From Tolumonas lignilytica (GTDB lineage Bacteria; Pseudomonadota; Gammaproteobacteria; Enterobacterales; Aeromonadaceae), in NCBI RefSeq assembly GCF_000527035.1, contig NZ_AZUK01000001.1:310001-374000 (forward strand): a stretch of DNA of 64,000 nt. Direction: 5' to 3'. The notes beneath the pieces were generated by a model that did no database searches, was not told where the DNA came from, and worked only from the letters and a program-made list of their open reading frames with translations. Shown piece after piece: positions 21,032 to 30,172 of this stretch. The first letter of the stretch is position 1. Each line of letters begins with the position of its first letter. The position numbers and the translations under genes are program-made.

Positions 21032-22222
21032 ATGAGCCATACTCAATCTGAAAAAAAGGTCTCAACACATTCCGGCCAGCGTAAAAAAAGCCTGATGATC
21101 TTCGCAGCTGCATTAATCGTTGCCGGTGTGGGCTCTGCTTACTGGTATTTCAATTACGGAGTAGGTACTGAGTCTACTGATGATGCCTATGTCAACGGCA
21201 ATCTGGTTCAAATCACTCCTGAAATTGCTGGCACAGTAACCAGCATCACCGCCGATGACGGCGACTATGTGCAACAAGGCCAGGAATTGGTGCACTTTGA
21301 CAGCAGCGATGCCGATATCGCGTTCGACAATGCAGAAGCCAATCTGGCGCACGTCGTCCGTCAGGTTCGTACGCTGTTTAATAATGTTGAACAAGCCAAA
21401 GCCGTTGTTGCCGAACAGAAAATTGCACTACGTAAGGCAGAGGCGGATCTTGCTCGTCGTAAAAATATGGTAAAAGCCGGCGGCCTGTCTCAGGAAGAAT
21501 TAAGCCACGCACAAGACATGGCCAATTCTGCCGAGAAATCATTGGCGGTCGCAGAACAGCAGTTGAAATCACAAGAATCACTGATCAACAACACCACCGT
21601 CAGCACGCATCCTCTGGTTAAAACGGCCATTGGTCAGTTACGTCAGGCGTATCTGTCCAAACAGCGTACCAGTCTGGTCGCGCCAGTCTCTGGCTACATC
21701 GCGCGCCGTAATGTTCAGGTAGGCCAGCGTGTCACCCCGGGTTCTGCACTCATGGCGGTCGTGCCTTTGGATCAAGTATGGGTTGACGCCAATTTCAAAG
21801 AAACACAACTGACCACCATGCGCATTGACCAGCCAGCGATCGTGACTGCCGATCTCTATGGCGATAAGGTTAAATATCACGCCAAAGTGGAAAGCTTAGG
21901 GATTGGGACTGGCAGTGCGTTCTCATTGTTGCCCGCACAAAATGCAACCGGCAACTGGATCAAGGTTGTGCAGCGTCTCCCTGTCCGCATTCAGTTGGAT
22001 GCAAATGACCTGAAAGCACACCCGCTTCGTGTCGGTTTGTCGATGGTGGTCGATGTTGATACGCATGATACCAGCGGTCAATTGCTGGCTCAGGCAGCAC
22101 CGTCTAAACCTCGCTACCAGACGGATGTTTACACCCGTCAGATGGATGGTGCAGACACTATTATCAACCAAATCATTGCAGCTAACGATGTTCCGTCATC
22201 CACGCTCTATGTGAAGCAGTAG
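21032..22222 (+). CDS. emrA: EmrA-type membrane fusion protein
   Basis: This roughly 396-residue periplasmic adaptor of the HlyD family links EmrB to the outer-membrane channel. It has one N-terminal membrane anchor (about residues 20-45) and the biotinyl-lipoyl-like half-motifs ESTDDAYVNGNLVQITPEIAGTV and LVAPVSGYIARRNVQVGQRV. Between them lies a long alanine-rich coiled coil. The ATG at 21032 follows TGAGG and is preferred over an in-frame TTG at 21020. Confidence 0.93.
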   Translation: MSHTQSEKKVSTHSGQRKKSLMIFAAALIVAGVGSAYWYFNYGVGTESTDDAYVNGNLVQITPEIAGTVTSITADDGDYVQQGQELVHFDSSDADIAFDNAEANLAHVVRQVRTLFNNVEQAKAVVAEQKIALRKAEADLARRKNMVKAGGLSQEELSHAQDMANSAEKSLAVAEQQLKSQESLINNTTVSTHPLVKTAIGQLRQAYLSKQRTSLVAPVSGYIARRNVQVGQRVTPGSALMAVVPLDQVWVDANFKETQLTTMRIDQPAIVTADLYGDKVKYHAKVESLGIGTGSAFSLLPAQNATGNWIKVVQRLPVRIQLDANDLKAHPLRVGLSMVVDVDTHDTSGQLLAQAAPSKPRYQTDVYTRQMDGADTIINQIIAANDVPSSTLYVKQ

Positions 22223-22234
22223 CAGGTCTTTGGT

Positions 22235-23752
22235 ATGAGTCAACAGCAAGGGTTCCAGCCGGCGAATCTCGGGCTCTGTACGTTTGCAATTGCACTGGGT
22301 GTATTCATGCAGGTGCTCGACACCACCATTGCAAACGTATCGTTGCCAACGATTGCCGGCAATATGGGGGTCAGTCTCAACCAAGGCACTTGGGTGATTA
22401 CCTCTTTTACAGTCAGTAATGCGATCGGCTTACCGGTTACCGCTTGGTTAAGCCGCCGCATCGGTGAAGTACACTTATATGTCGGCGCGTTGATCTTCTT
22501 CCTGACGACCTCCTTTCTTTGCGGGATATCTCAGTCGATGGGCGAATTGGTCATCTTCCGGACATTGCAAGGGTTGGCCGCCGCACCGCTTTTCCCGATG
22601 AGTCAGGTTTTGCTGATGTCTATCTTCCCGGCAGCCAAACGCAGTATGGCACTGGCTTTGTTAGGCATGGTGGCGGTCGTTGGCCCCATCGTCGGGCCCA
22701 TCTTGGGTGGCTGGCTGACTTATGACTACAGTTGGCCCTGGATCTTCTTTATCAACATTCCGATTGGTATTTTTGCCGTGATGGTAGTGTTGTCTCAGTT
22801 AAAGGATCGGCCACATAAACCAGCAAATGCACCACTGGATTACATTGGTTTTAGCGCACTGATATTAGGTGTCGGCGCTTTGCAAATTGTATTGGATAAA
22901 GGTAACGACCTTGATTGGTTCAACGATCCCTGGATCATTGCCGGTACAGCCTTTGCCGCCATCATGCTGGTCTTCCTCGTGATCTGGGAACTGACAGATG
23001 ATCACCCGATTATCAATCTGCGACTGTTTTCGAATCGTAATTTCCGGATCGGTACCATATTGCTGACATTGGGTTATGCCGGGTTCTTTAGTATTAACCT
23101 GATCCTACCGCAGTGGTTACAAAGTCAGATGGGATACACCTCGGTTTGGGCTGGTCTCGCAGCCGCGCCCATGGGTGTCATACCTCTGTTTTTGACCCCG
23201 GTTTTAGGCCGTCTGGGCCCCAAACTCGATATGCGGAAATTGGCTGCGCTTTCGTTTCTGGTGATCAGCCTGAGCTGTTTCTTCCGCTCAAACTTTACCA
23301 CCGATGTTGATTTCCACACGGTTGCACTCATTCAGCTCTTTATGGGAATTGGTATTTCGCTGTTCTTCATGCCAATGACCACGATCCTGCTCTCGGATCT
23401 GACAGGTGCAGCCATTGCGGATGCGGCGTCGTTATCGACCTTTATTCGAACTTTAGGTGCCAGTTTTGCCTCTTCCATTACCACTTGGTTCTGGACACAC
23501 AATGCGAGCCTGCACCATTCGATACTGGCCGAGCCGATTAATTTGTATAACCCGCTGGCGGCGGCGTTCCAGGGTCGTAACTCAGGCACGGCATTGATGA
23601 GTATCAACAACACCATCAATCATCAGTCGTATATGCTTTCTACGCTGGATCTGTTTGATATTCTGATGTGGTTGTTTGTGGCACTGATCCCTTTTGTTTT
23701 CCTGACTTCACGTCCAAGGGCAACTCAAGGGGGTGGCGGAGCCGCACATTAA
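22235..23752 (+). CDS. emrB: EmrB-type multidrug exporter (MFS, DHA2, 14 helices)
   Basis: This 505-residue proton-driven exporter has 14 predicted membrane segments. Family motifs are clear: LDTTIANVSLPTIAGNMGVSLNQGTWVITSF in helix 1 and the following loop, WLSRRIGE (motif A), and GPIVGPILGGWLTYDYSWPWIFFINIP (motif C). With the preceding EmrA and outer-membrane proteins it forms a complete drug efflux system. A terminator follows 15 bp later. Confidence 0.95.
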   Translation: MSQQQGFQPANLGLCTFAIALGVFMQVLDTTIANVSLPTIAGNMGVSLNQGTWVITSFTVSNAIGLPVTAWLSRRIGEVHLYVGALIFFLTTSFLCGISQSMGELVIFRTLQGLAAAPLFPMSQVLLMSIFPAAKRSMALALLGMVAVVGPIVGPILGGWLTYDYSWPWIFFINIPIGIFAVMVVLSQLKDRPHKPANAPLDYIGFSALILGVGALQIVLDKGNDLDWFNDPWIIAGTAFAAIMLVFLVIWELTDDHPIINLRLFSNRNFRIGTILLTLGYAGFFSINLILPQWLQSQMGYTSVWAGLAAAPMGVIPLFLTPVLGRLGPKLDMRKLAALSFLVISLSCFFRSNFTTDVDFHTVALIQLFMGIGISLFFMPMTTILLSDLTGAAIADAASLSTFIRTLGASFASSITTWFWTHNASLHHSILAEPINLYNPLAAAFQGRNSGTALMSINNTINHQSYMLSTLDLFDILMWLFVALIPFVFLTSRPRATQGGGGAAH

Positions 23753-23766
23753 CATTCAACCTTCTA

Positions 23767-23789
23767 GGCGGGGTTCTCCCGCCTTTTTT
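23767..23789 (+). terminator. Terminator of the efflux operon
   Basis: GGCGGG and CCCGCC pair around a 5-nt loop and are followed by six Ts, 15 bp past the emrB stop. Confidence 0.88.
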
Positions 23790-23867
23790 CTGCCTCTTGA
23801 TCGTCCCTGACTTCCCTCCATCCCTTGCGATTGATAGCCATCGCCTATGACATTAATTATTCCCACC

Positions 23868-23908
23868 AATGAGAATAAATCTCATTTAAGCGTATACTAT
23901 TAGTATAT
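23868..23908 (+). promoter_or_regulatory. Two palindromic operators in front of mntH
   Basis: The first is a perfect inverted repeat, AATGAGA-ATAAA-TCTCATT (23868-23886), with a Fur/Mur-like look. The second is GTATACT-ATT-AGTATAT (23892-23908, one mismatch) and contains a TATACT that could be the -10 box. They end 26 bp before the preferred mntH start. Manganese- or iron-dependent repression is likely; which regulator binds which site is unknown. Confidence 0.55.
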
Positions 23909-23933
23909 CCACGATTGTGACAGGATGTTTCTT

Positions 23934-25220
23934 ATGCTCAGTGCCATGTCAGATGACCGAGTAAGACTTCAGGCGCAGAAGGCGTTTGTTACCCCTAAAA
24001 AACAGATCAGCCTGAAGAATATTCTTCCCTTTATTGGCCCAGCCATGATTGCTGCGGTGGCTTATATCGATCCCGGTAATTTTGCGACCAATATTGAAGC
24101 GGGTTCCCGCTATGGATATTCCCTGCTGTGGGTGATCTTATTTGCGAACATAATGGCGATGTTGATCCAGACATTGTCTGTCCGGCTAGGATTGGCAACA
24201 GGGAAAAATCTGCCGCAGTTGATCCGACAGCACTATTCGCCCAAAGTCGTCTGGTTTTATTGGGTACAGGCTGAAATTGTGGCCATTGCGACCGATCTGG
24301 CGGAGTTTCTGGGCGCATCGCTGGCCTTCAATTTGTTGTTCGGCATGTCGTTATTTGAAGGTGCTTTATTAACCGGCGTCATCACTTATGCCGTGCTTTA
24401 TTTGCAGCGCTATGGTTTCAGAACGCTGGAGCTGGTTATCGCGGCAATGATCATGGCGGTCTCGCTGGGTTTTGCTTTCCAATTAGTCAGCACCCAGCCC
24501 GATAGCCACGCCGTGCTGCAAGGTCTGGTGATACCGCAATTTCCTGACTCTTACGCTGTTTATCTGGCGGCAGGCATGTTAGGTGCCACGGTGATGCCGC
24601 ATGTGATTTATCTGCATTCTGCTTTGGCGCAAAACCGGATCATCACTGGGAACGATGCTCATCGTATCACGGCCATGCGCTATTACCGGTTGGATGTGTT
24701 TATTGGCATGAGCTTAGCCGGGCTGATCAATATGGCGATTCTGTTGCTGGCAGCCGCAGTGTTTTTCTCACGGGGAGAACACAACATTGCCTCGATTTCT
24801 GATAGCTATAAATTGCTGACGATTGTACCGGGCGAAACATTACCACAAATCATTTTTGGTGTGACGTTACTGATCAGTGGCCTCTCCTCTTCCATTGTCG
24901 GCACGCTTTCTGGCCAGGTGATCATGCAGGGGTTTGTGCAGTTTACCATTCCCCTCTGGTTACGCCGGGCAATAACCATGGTGCCTGCACTGGTCATCAT
25001 CATGCTGGGATTGTCTGAGCAAAAAGTATTGGTCTTCAGCCAGGTAATTTTAAGTTTTGGTATCCCGTTTGCTTTGATCCCTTTGGTCTATTTCACGGCG
25101 AAAAAGTCGCTAATGGGGAATCTGGTCAATCAGAAATGGGTCACGTTTTGTGGCGTGTTATCGGCTGTCGTGATCATTATCCTGAATATTTATGTGATCA
25201 GTTACAGTCTGCTGGTTTAA
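23934..25220 (+). CDS. mntH: Nramp-family manganese/divalent metal importer
   Basis: This roughly 428-residue inner-membrane proton symporter imports Mn2+ (and Fe2+). The metal-site helix 1 motif AYIDPGNFATNIEAGS and the helix 6 motif GATVMPHVIYLHSAL (the MPH metal ligands) are intact, within eleven hydrophobic helices. The ATG at 23934 lies eight bases after AGGA; an earlier ATG at 23925 overlaps that ribosome site. It is a single-gene unit with its own operators and a downstream terminator. Confidence 0.95.
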   Translation: MLSAMSDDRVRLQAQKAFVTPKKQISLKNILPFIGPAMIAAVAYIDPGNFATNIEAGSRYGYSLLWVILFANIMAMLIQTLSVRLGLATGKNLPQLIRQHYSPKVVWFYWVQAEIVAIATDLAEFLGASLAFNLLFGMSLFEGALLTGVITYAVLYLQRYGFRTLELVIAAMIMAVSLGFAFQLVSTQPDSHAVLQGLVIPQFPDSYAVYLAAGMLGATVMPHVIYLHSALAQNRIITGNDAHRITAMRYYRLDVFIGMSLAGLINMAILLLAAAVFFSRGEHNIASISDSYKLLTIVPGETLPQIIFGVTLLISGLSSSIVGTLSGQVIMQGFVQFTIPLWLRRAITMVPALVIIMLGLSEQKVLVFSQVILSFGIPFALIPLVYFTAKKSLMGNLVNQKWVTFCGVLSAVVIIILNIYVISYSLLV

Positions 25221-25226
25221 CACTGA

Positions 25227-25255
25227 CAGAGATACCTCCCGCCGGGGTATCTCTG
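25227..25255. terminator. Hairpin between convergent mntH and the MerR gene
   Basis: A perfect 10-bp stem (CAGAGATACC with GGTATCTCTG, 9-nt loop) lies between the two stops and probably terminates both genes. Only short T runs flank it. Confidence 0.65.
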
Positions 25256-25256
25256 C

Positions 25257-25691
25257 TTATTTACTCAGATGACTGTGGTGCTCCGTTTTTTCCGGCAATG
25301 CCAACGCTGACAAGCCTTGTACGATCCCGCATTCAGCAATTCCTTGCTGTTGCTGGCAACTCTCCCGCAGTGTTCTTAATTGACCCACTAACAGATTAAG
25401 TTCGGCAATACGATCTTCAATATGGTGGATATGCTCATCCAGTATCAGATTGACCGATTCGCAGCTTTCGGCATGAGCATCGACCAATGAGATCAACTGT
25501 CGGATCTCATCATGCGACATATCAAATGCCCGGCAATTGCGGATGAAACGTAAACGCTCCAGATGGAGTGCCTGATATTCCCGATAGTTGCTTTCTGTGC
25601 GCAGCGCCAACGGCAGCAACCCGATTTTCTCGTAAAACCGAATCGTCTCTACCGAACAATGGGTCAGTTTCGCTAATTCGCCAATTTTCAT
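25257..25691 (-). CDS. MerR-family heavy-metal regulator (CadR/PbrR-like)
   Basis: This 144-residue regulator starts with the MerR DNA-binding signature MKIGELAKLTHCSVETIRFYEKIGLL and continues into the dimerisation helix. The metal-sensing cysteines are present: one before the long helix (AESCESVN, about residue 77) and a C-terminal pair (ESCQQQQGIAECGI). This is the three-cysteine arrangement of Cd/Pb sensors, and a His-rich tail (EHHSH) follows. The frame is open to 25832, but the MerR domain fixes the start at 25691. It diverges from the P-type ATPase and binds the shared promoter. Confidence 0.93.
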   Translation of the reverse strand: MKIGELAKLTHCSVETIRFYEKIGLLPLALRTESNYREYQALHLERLRFIRNCRAFDMSHDEIRQLISLVDAHAESCESVNLILDEHIHHIEDRIAELNLLVGQLRTLRESCQQQQGIAECGIVQGLSALALPEKTEHHSHLSK

Positions 25692-25710
25692 TATTCTCTC
25701 TTTTTGCCGC

Positions 25711-25741
25711 TTGACTCTATAGTTACTATAGGGTGTTAACT
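25711..25741 (+). promoter_or_regulatory. MerR-type metal-responsive promoter with 19-bp spacer
   Basis: TTGACT (25711-25716) and TTAACT (25736-25741) are 19 bp apart, the over-long spacer characteristic of MerR-family promoters. Between them lies the dyad ACTCTATAG-TTA-CTATAGGGT (one mismatch). Metal-bound regulator would untwist the DNA and activate the ATPase gene. Confidence 0.92.
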
Positions 25742-25791
25742 GATAAAAGCTATCATTTATCGGTTTCATCGTGTTGTCGGAGACGTTGGAT

Positions 25792-27927
25792 ATGGGACAA
25801 CCAGAGATTAAGAAAATCAGTAAAATTTCCACCCCGGCGGCGGGTCATCCGTTTACGCCAGGTAAACGCAATGCGGTACGTCGCCCTTCCGTCGAATCTG
25901 CTTCAGAACAGGCCTCGCCGGCATTGAATGTCAGCGGCATTAGCTGTGGCTGTGGATCTTGCGATGATGAACCACAAACCAGTGAACCTTCGCCAGTTAA
26001 GGTTGAAGCGATAAGTTGCGGTTGCAGCACCTGCGGTGAAACAGAGACGGCCCCTTCAGACACGGAACAGAATTTCATATCAGCCGCTAACCAGAAACTG
26101 CTCGTGGCTGGTCTGTTTGCTGTTGCCGCAGAAGCCATCAGTTGGTTTGGCTTTTCCGAATGGCTGGCCGCCCTATTTGCACTGATTGCCGTCGGATTCA
26201 GTGGTGCCACCACCTATAAAAAAGGCTGGCAATCGTTACGACGTTTTGACCCCAACATGCATGCCTTGATGAGTATTGCCGTCACCGGCGCTTGCCTGCT
26301 GGGCCAATGGCCAGAAGCCGCCATGGTGATGGTGCTGTTTAATATTGCTGAATATCTAGAAGGAAAATCGCTGGCGCGTGCTCGAAATGCCATTCGGGAA
26401 CTGATGTCACTGACCCCCGGACAGGCCTTGGTACAGCAAGCCGATGGCACCTGGCATGCTCGTGATACGCATACCGTGAAAATTGATGAGATTGTCAGAG
26501 TGAAACCCGGTGTCCGAATTCCTTTAGACGGCATCGTTATCCGGGGAAGTTCCAGCATTGATCAAGCCCCTATTACCGGTGAGAGTTTGCCGGTGGAAAA
26601 AAAGGAAGGCGATGTCGTCTATGCAGGCACCATCAATCAGCAAGGCTCTTTCGATTACCGGGTCACCACGACAACCCAACACACCCTGCTCGCCCGGATC
26701 ATCCAATCGGTCGAACAGGCACAAGGCAAACGCGCCCCGATTCAACGCTTGGTTGATCGTTTCGCTCGGATCTACACGCCGATCATACTGGGGATCGCCA
26801 TTTTAGTGGCGTGCATCCCTCCGTTGTTTTTTGCCGCACCTTGGTTTCCTTGGATCTATAAAGCGCTGGTGCTATTGGTCATCGGTTGCCCTTGTGCATT
26901 AGTGTTATCGACGCCTGTGGCGATTGTCACCGCATTATCTGTGGCTGCCCGTAACGGCATTCTGATTAAGGGTGGACACTACCTTGAGCTGGGCCGACGC
27001 CTTGAGGTATTGGCACTGGATAAAACGGGAACGCTTACCCGCGGTAAACCCGAACTAACTGATGTGATCCCTCTGGCTGATGAACATCGTGACAACTGCC
27101 TGCACTTGGCGGCGGCACTGGCGGCACATTCCGATCACCCGGTGTCTCAGGCCATTGCTAAAGGGGCTGCATCAGCGACAGATTTCCACGTTGAAAATAT
27201 AACTGCATTAAGTGGTTCAGGCATTCAGGGGATGGTGAATGAACATCACCTGCGTATCATTAACCCCAAAGCACTGGCCGCTACCATCGGACAGCCGCTC
27301 GCGTTCTCCGAACAAATCACACAACTGGAACAGCAAGGTAAAACCGTGGTGGTGCTGGTGAAAAATGAGCTGCCACTGGCACTGTTTGCGGTCGCTGATA
27401 CGCTGAAAACCAGTAGCCAGCAAGCGGTTGAGGAATTGCATCGCCTGCGGATCCAGACCGTGATGCTAACCGGCGATAACGCATATACCGCGGCACAAAT
27501 AGCATCACAAGCCCATATTGACCAGGTTTTCAGTAACCAGTTACCCGAAGACAAACTGAAGCACATTGCACAACTTAGCCAGCAGAAAACGGTGGGAATG
27601 GTTGGCGACGGAATTAATGACGCTCCGGCTCTGGCGCGGGCTCATATCGGGTTCGCAATGGGTGGCATGGGCAGTGACACCGCGATTGAAACGGCTGATA
27701 TCGCCCTGATGGACGATGACTTGCGTAAAATTCCGCTGTTTGTACGACTCTCACTGGCAACCTGGCGCAATATGCTGCAGAACATCACGGCTGCACTGGG
27801 GATCAAAATGCTATTTCTGATAGCCACATTACTGGGTTTGGGTACATTGTGGATGGCTGTTTTTGCCGATGTTGGCACCAGCCTGTTGGTCGTGGCCAAT
27901 GCCATGCGACTATTGCGCTTTAAGTAG
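25792..27927 (+). CDS. Zn/Cd/Pb-exporting P1B-type ATPase
   Basis: This roughly 711-residue heavy-metal pump has all P-type motifs: TGES (ITGESLPVEKKEGD), the CPC metal site (GCPCALVLSTPVAI), the phosphorylated DKTGTLT, the SDHPVSQAI loop and GDGINDAPAL. The DVGTSLLVVANAMRLLR tail is typical of ZntA/CadA. The N-terminus has no GMTCxxC domain. It carries instead two SCGCxxC motifs about 35 residues apart (SCGCGSC and SCGCSTC). The ATG at 25792 is chosen; an in-frame GTG lies 21 bp upstream. The adjacent sensor and promoter make heavy-metal detoxification nearly certain, but the exact metal is open. Confidence 0.93.
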   Translation: MGQPEIKKISKISTPAAGHPFTPGKRNAVRRPSVESASEQASPALNVSGISCGCGSCDDEPQTSEPSPVKVEAISCGCSTCGETETAPSDTEQNFISAANQKLLVAGLFAVAAEAISWFGFSEWLAALFALIAVGFSGATTYKKGWQSLRRFDPNMHALMSIAVTGACLLGQWPEAAMVMVLFNIAEYLEGKSLARARNAIRELMSLTPGQALVQQADGTWHARDTHTVKIDEIVRVKPGVRIPLDGIVIRGSSSIDQAPITGESLPVEKKEGDVVYAGTINQQGSFDYRVTTTTQHTLLARIIQSVEQAQGKRAPIQRLVDRFARIYTPIILGIAILVACIPPLFFAAPWFPWIYKALVLLVIGCPCALVLSTPVAIVTALSVAARNGILIKGGHYLELGRRLEVLALDKTGTLTRGKPELTDVIPLADEHRDNCLHLAAALAAHSDHPVSQAIAKGAASATDFHVENITALSGSGIQGMVNEHHLRIINPKALAATIGQPLAFSEQITQLEQQGKTVVVLVKNELPLALFAVADTLKTSSQQAVEELHRLRIQTVMLTGDNAYTAAQIASQAHIDQVFSNQLPEDKLKHIAQLSQQKTVGMVGDGINDAPALARAHIGFAMGGMGSDTAIETADIALMDDDLRKIPLFVRLSLATWRNMLQNITAALGIKMLFLIATLLGLGTLWMAVFADVGTSLLVVANAMRLLRFK

Positions 27928-27941
27928 AGGGATTAGAGAAC

Positions 27942-28355
27942 ATGACCATTCGTTATGCCGTTAATGAACATATTACGTCAACCCAGTTTATCGATTTACT
28001 GAAAGAAACCACCTTGGGTGGACGTCGCCCGGTTGATGATGCCGAACGCATTCAGGGTATGTTGGATCACGCCAATCTCATGGTCACAGCCTGGCAGGAT
28101 GACAGACTGGTCGGTATTGCCCGCTCAGTCACTGATTTTCATTTTTGCTGTTATCTGTCTGATCTGGCGGTATCGGAAAAAGTACAGGCCACCGGGATCG
28201 GCAAGGAACTGATACGCCAGACTTTTCTGCAATTAAAACCCGGCTGTAAACTGAACTTACTGGCTGCACCACAGGCGGTTAATTACTATCCTAAAATCGG
28301 TCTGACACGGCATGACAGCGCCTGGATATTGGATGATATCAGCGCACTGAAATAA
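27942..28355 (+). CDS. GNAT-family N-acetyltransferase
   Basis: This 137-residue protein has a GNAT fold. The acetyl-CoA loop reads VSEKVQATGIGKELIRQTF (Q/RxxGxG/A pattern near residue 85), preceded by the beta strand CCYLSDLAV. The acceptor is unknown. It starts 14 bp after the metal ATPase stop and is probably co-transcribed with it, though a role in metal resistance is not evident. Confidence 0.85.
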   Translation: MTIRYAVNEHITSTQFIDLLKETTLGGRRPVDDAERIQGMLDHANLMVTAWQDDRLVGIARSVTDFHFCCYLSDLAVSEKVQATGIGKELIRQTFLQLKPGCKLNLLAAPQAVNYYPKIGLTRHDSAWILDDISALK

Positions 28356-28360
28356 AAAAA

Positions 28361-28382
28361 CCAGTGATCAACCGATCACTGG
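28361..28382. terminator. Bidirectional terminator between the GNAT gene and fumarase
   Basis: A perfect 9-bp stem (CCAGTGATC with GATCACTGG, loop AACC) has seven As on its left and a T-rich run on its right, so it can serve both convergent genes. Confidence 0.85.
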
Positions 28383-28406
28383 CCTTTCTCTATCTACCAC
28401 AAACAA

Positions 28407-30056
28407 TCACTTCTTGCTGCAAGTGCCACATTGTTGGCTCTGGATCTGCTGGAAGAAATCGTTGCCTTTATCATCGACCAGAATGAATGCCGGGAAGTTT
28501 TCCACTTCAATTTTGTAGATCGCTTCCATACCCAATTCAGGGTATTCCACACATTCCAGACTCTTGATGCTCTGTTGCGCCAGCACAGCAGCCGGGCCGC
28601 CAATGCTACCCAGATAGAAACCACCGTGTTTATGACAGGCATCGGTTACCTGCTGACTGCGGTTGCCTTTCGCCAACATGATCATGCTGCCGCCATGCGA
28701 TTGCAGCAGATCAACATAAGAATCCATGCGCCCTGCCGTCGTTGGGCCTAGAGAACCTGAAGCATAACCTTCCGGCGTTTTGGCCGGGCCTGCGTAATAG
28801 ATCGGGTGATCTTTCACGTATTGCGGTAAACCTTCACCGTTATCGATACGCTCTTTCAGCTTCGCATGAGCAATATCGCGCGCCACGATGATGGTACCTG
28901 ACAACGACAGACGTGTTGAAACCGGATATTGAGACAACTGCGCCAAAATCTCCTTCATCGGGCGGTTCAGATTCACCTGCACGGCTTCACCTTCCCCCTG
29001 TTGACGCAGTTCTTCCGGGATGAACTGACCAGGATTTGTTTCCAGTTTCTCGATCCAGATACCATCGCGGTTAATTTTCGCTTTGATGTTACGATCCGCC
29101 GAGCAGGAAACGCCCATCGCCAGCGGGCAGGATGCGCCGTGGCGTGGCAAACGGATCACGCGGATATCATGCGCGAAATATTTACCGCCAAATTGAGCAC
29201 CCAGCCCCAGATTCTGTGCTTCTTTCAGCAACTCTTGTTCCAACTGAACATCACGGAACGCCTGACCATGTTCATTCCCTTCCGTTGGCAGACCATCATA
29301 ATAACGGGCAGAAGCCAGTTTCACAGTTTTCAGTGCGTTGTCGGCGGATGTGCCGCCAATAACGAAGGCAATATGATATGGCGGGCACGCAGCGGTACCC
29401 AATGAGCGCATCTTGTCCACCAGGAATTTTTTCAGTTTTTCCGGTGTCAGCAGTGCTTTAGTTTCCTGATAGAGATAAGTTTTGTTGGCGGAACCACCCC
29501 CTTTGGCAATACACAGGAATTTGTATTCGCCCCCATCCACGCTATACAGGTCGATCTGCGCCGGCAGGTTAGTACCGGTGTTAATTTCCTTATACATATC
29601 CAGCGCCACTGTCTGAGAATAGCGCAGATTTTGTTCGGTATAGGTATTGTAAACACCACGCGTCAACGCAGCTTCGTCGCCACCACCGGTCCAGACACGC
29701 TGACCTTTTTTCCCCATAATGATAGCCGTGCCGGTGTCCTGACAGGTTGGCAGCACACCTTTGGCGGCGATTTCTGAGTTACGCAGGAATTGCAGTGCTA
29801 CGTATTTGTCGTTTTCACTGGCTTCCGGATCGTCCAGAATCGCGGCAACTTGCTGCTTATGGGAAGTCCGCAGTAGAAAAGAGGCATCGTAGAAAGCCTG
29901 TTGCGCCAGTAGCGTCAAACCTTCCGGCGCGACTTTCAGGATCTCCTGACCTTCAAATTCGCTGACTGAAACGTAATCGCGAGTCAGCAGATAGTATTCG
30001 GTATCGTCTTTAGCGAGGGGAAATGGATCTTGATAATGAAAAGGCTTATTCGACAT
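28407..30056 (-). CDS. fumB: Class I fumarate hydratase (4Fe-4S)
   Basis: This 549-residue iron-sulfur fumarase of the FumA/FumB type interconverts fumarate and malate. The cluster cysteines lie in [11 protein letters not shown], in [13 protein letters not shown] and in the C-terminal domain (about 350-549). It lies downstream of a C4-dicarboxylate-type transporter on the same strand, with a 116-bp gap containing a hairpin. The FNR box upstream of the pair suggests an anaerobic role, hence FumB rather than FumA. The symbol is my choice; sequence alone does not separate the two. Confidence 0.92.
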   Translation of the reverse strand: MSNKPFHYQDPFPLAKDDTEYYLLTRDYVSVSEFEGQEILKVAPEGLTLLAQQAFYDASFLLRTSHKQQVAAILDDPEASENDKYVALQFLRNSEIAAKGVLPTCQDTGTAIIMGKKGQRVWTGGGDEAALTRGVYNTYTEQNLRYSQTVALDMYKEINTGTNLPAQIDLYSVDGGEYKFLCIAKGGGSANKTYLYQETKALLTPEKLKKFLVDKMRSLGTAACPPYHIAFVIGGTSADNALKTVKLASARYYDGLPTEGNEHGQAFRDVQLEQELLKEAQNLGLGAQFGGKYFAHDIRVIRLPRHGASCPLAMGVSCSADRNIKAKINRDGIWIEKLETNPGQFIPEELRQQGEGEAVQVNLNRPMKEILAQLSQYPVSTRLSLSGTIIVARDIAHAKLKERIDNGEGLPQYVKDHPIYYAGPAKTPEGYASGSLGPTTAGRMDSYVDLLQSHGGSMIMLAKGNRSQQVTDACHKHGGFYLGSIGGPAAVLAQQSIKSLECVEYPELGMEAIYKIEVENFPAFILVDDKGNDFFQQIQSQQCGTCSKK

Positions 30057-30143
30057 TGCTGTATTCTCTCATCATTTTTATGGCACTTTAGCAAAAATTT
30101 TCTTCTCTGCGAGAAGTTGCTGGCGTTAATTGCAAAATGATAG

Positions 30144-30165
30144 CAGCCGCCTGGAAGGGCGGCTG
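30144..30165 (-). terminator. Hairpin between the DASS transporter and fumarase
   Basis: A GC-rich 8-bp stem (CAGCCGCC with GGCGGCTG) lies 8 bp past the transporter stop with only a weak U tract. It may reduce read-through into fumarase or protect the upstream mRNA. Confidence 0.5.
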
Positions 30166-30172
30166 TTCATAA

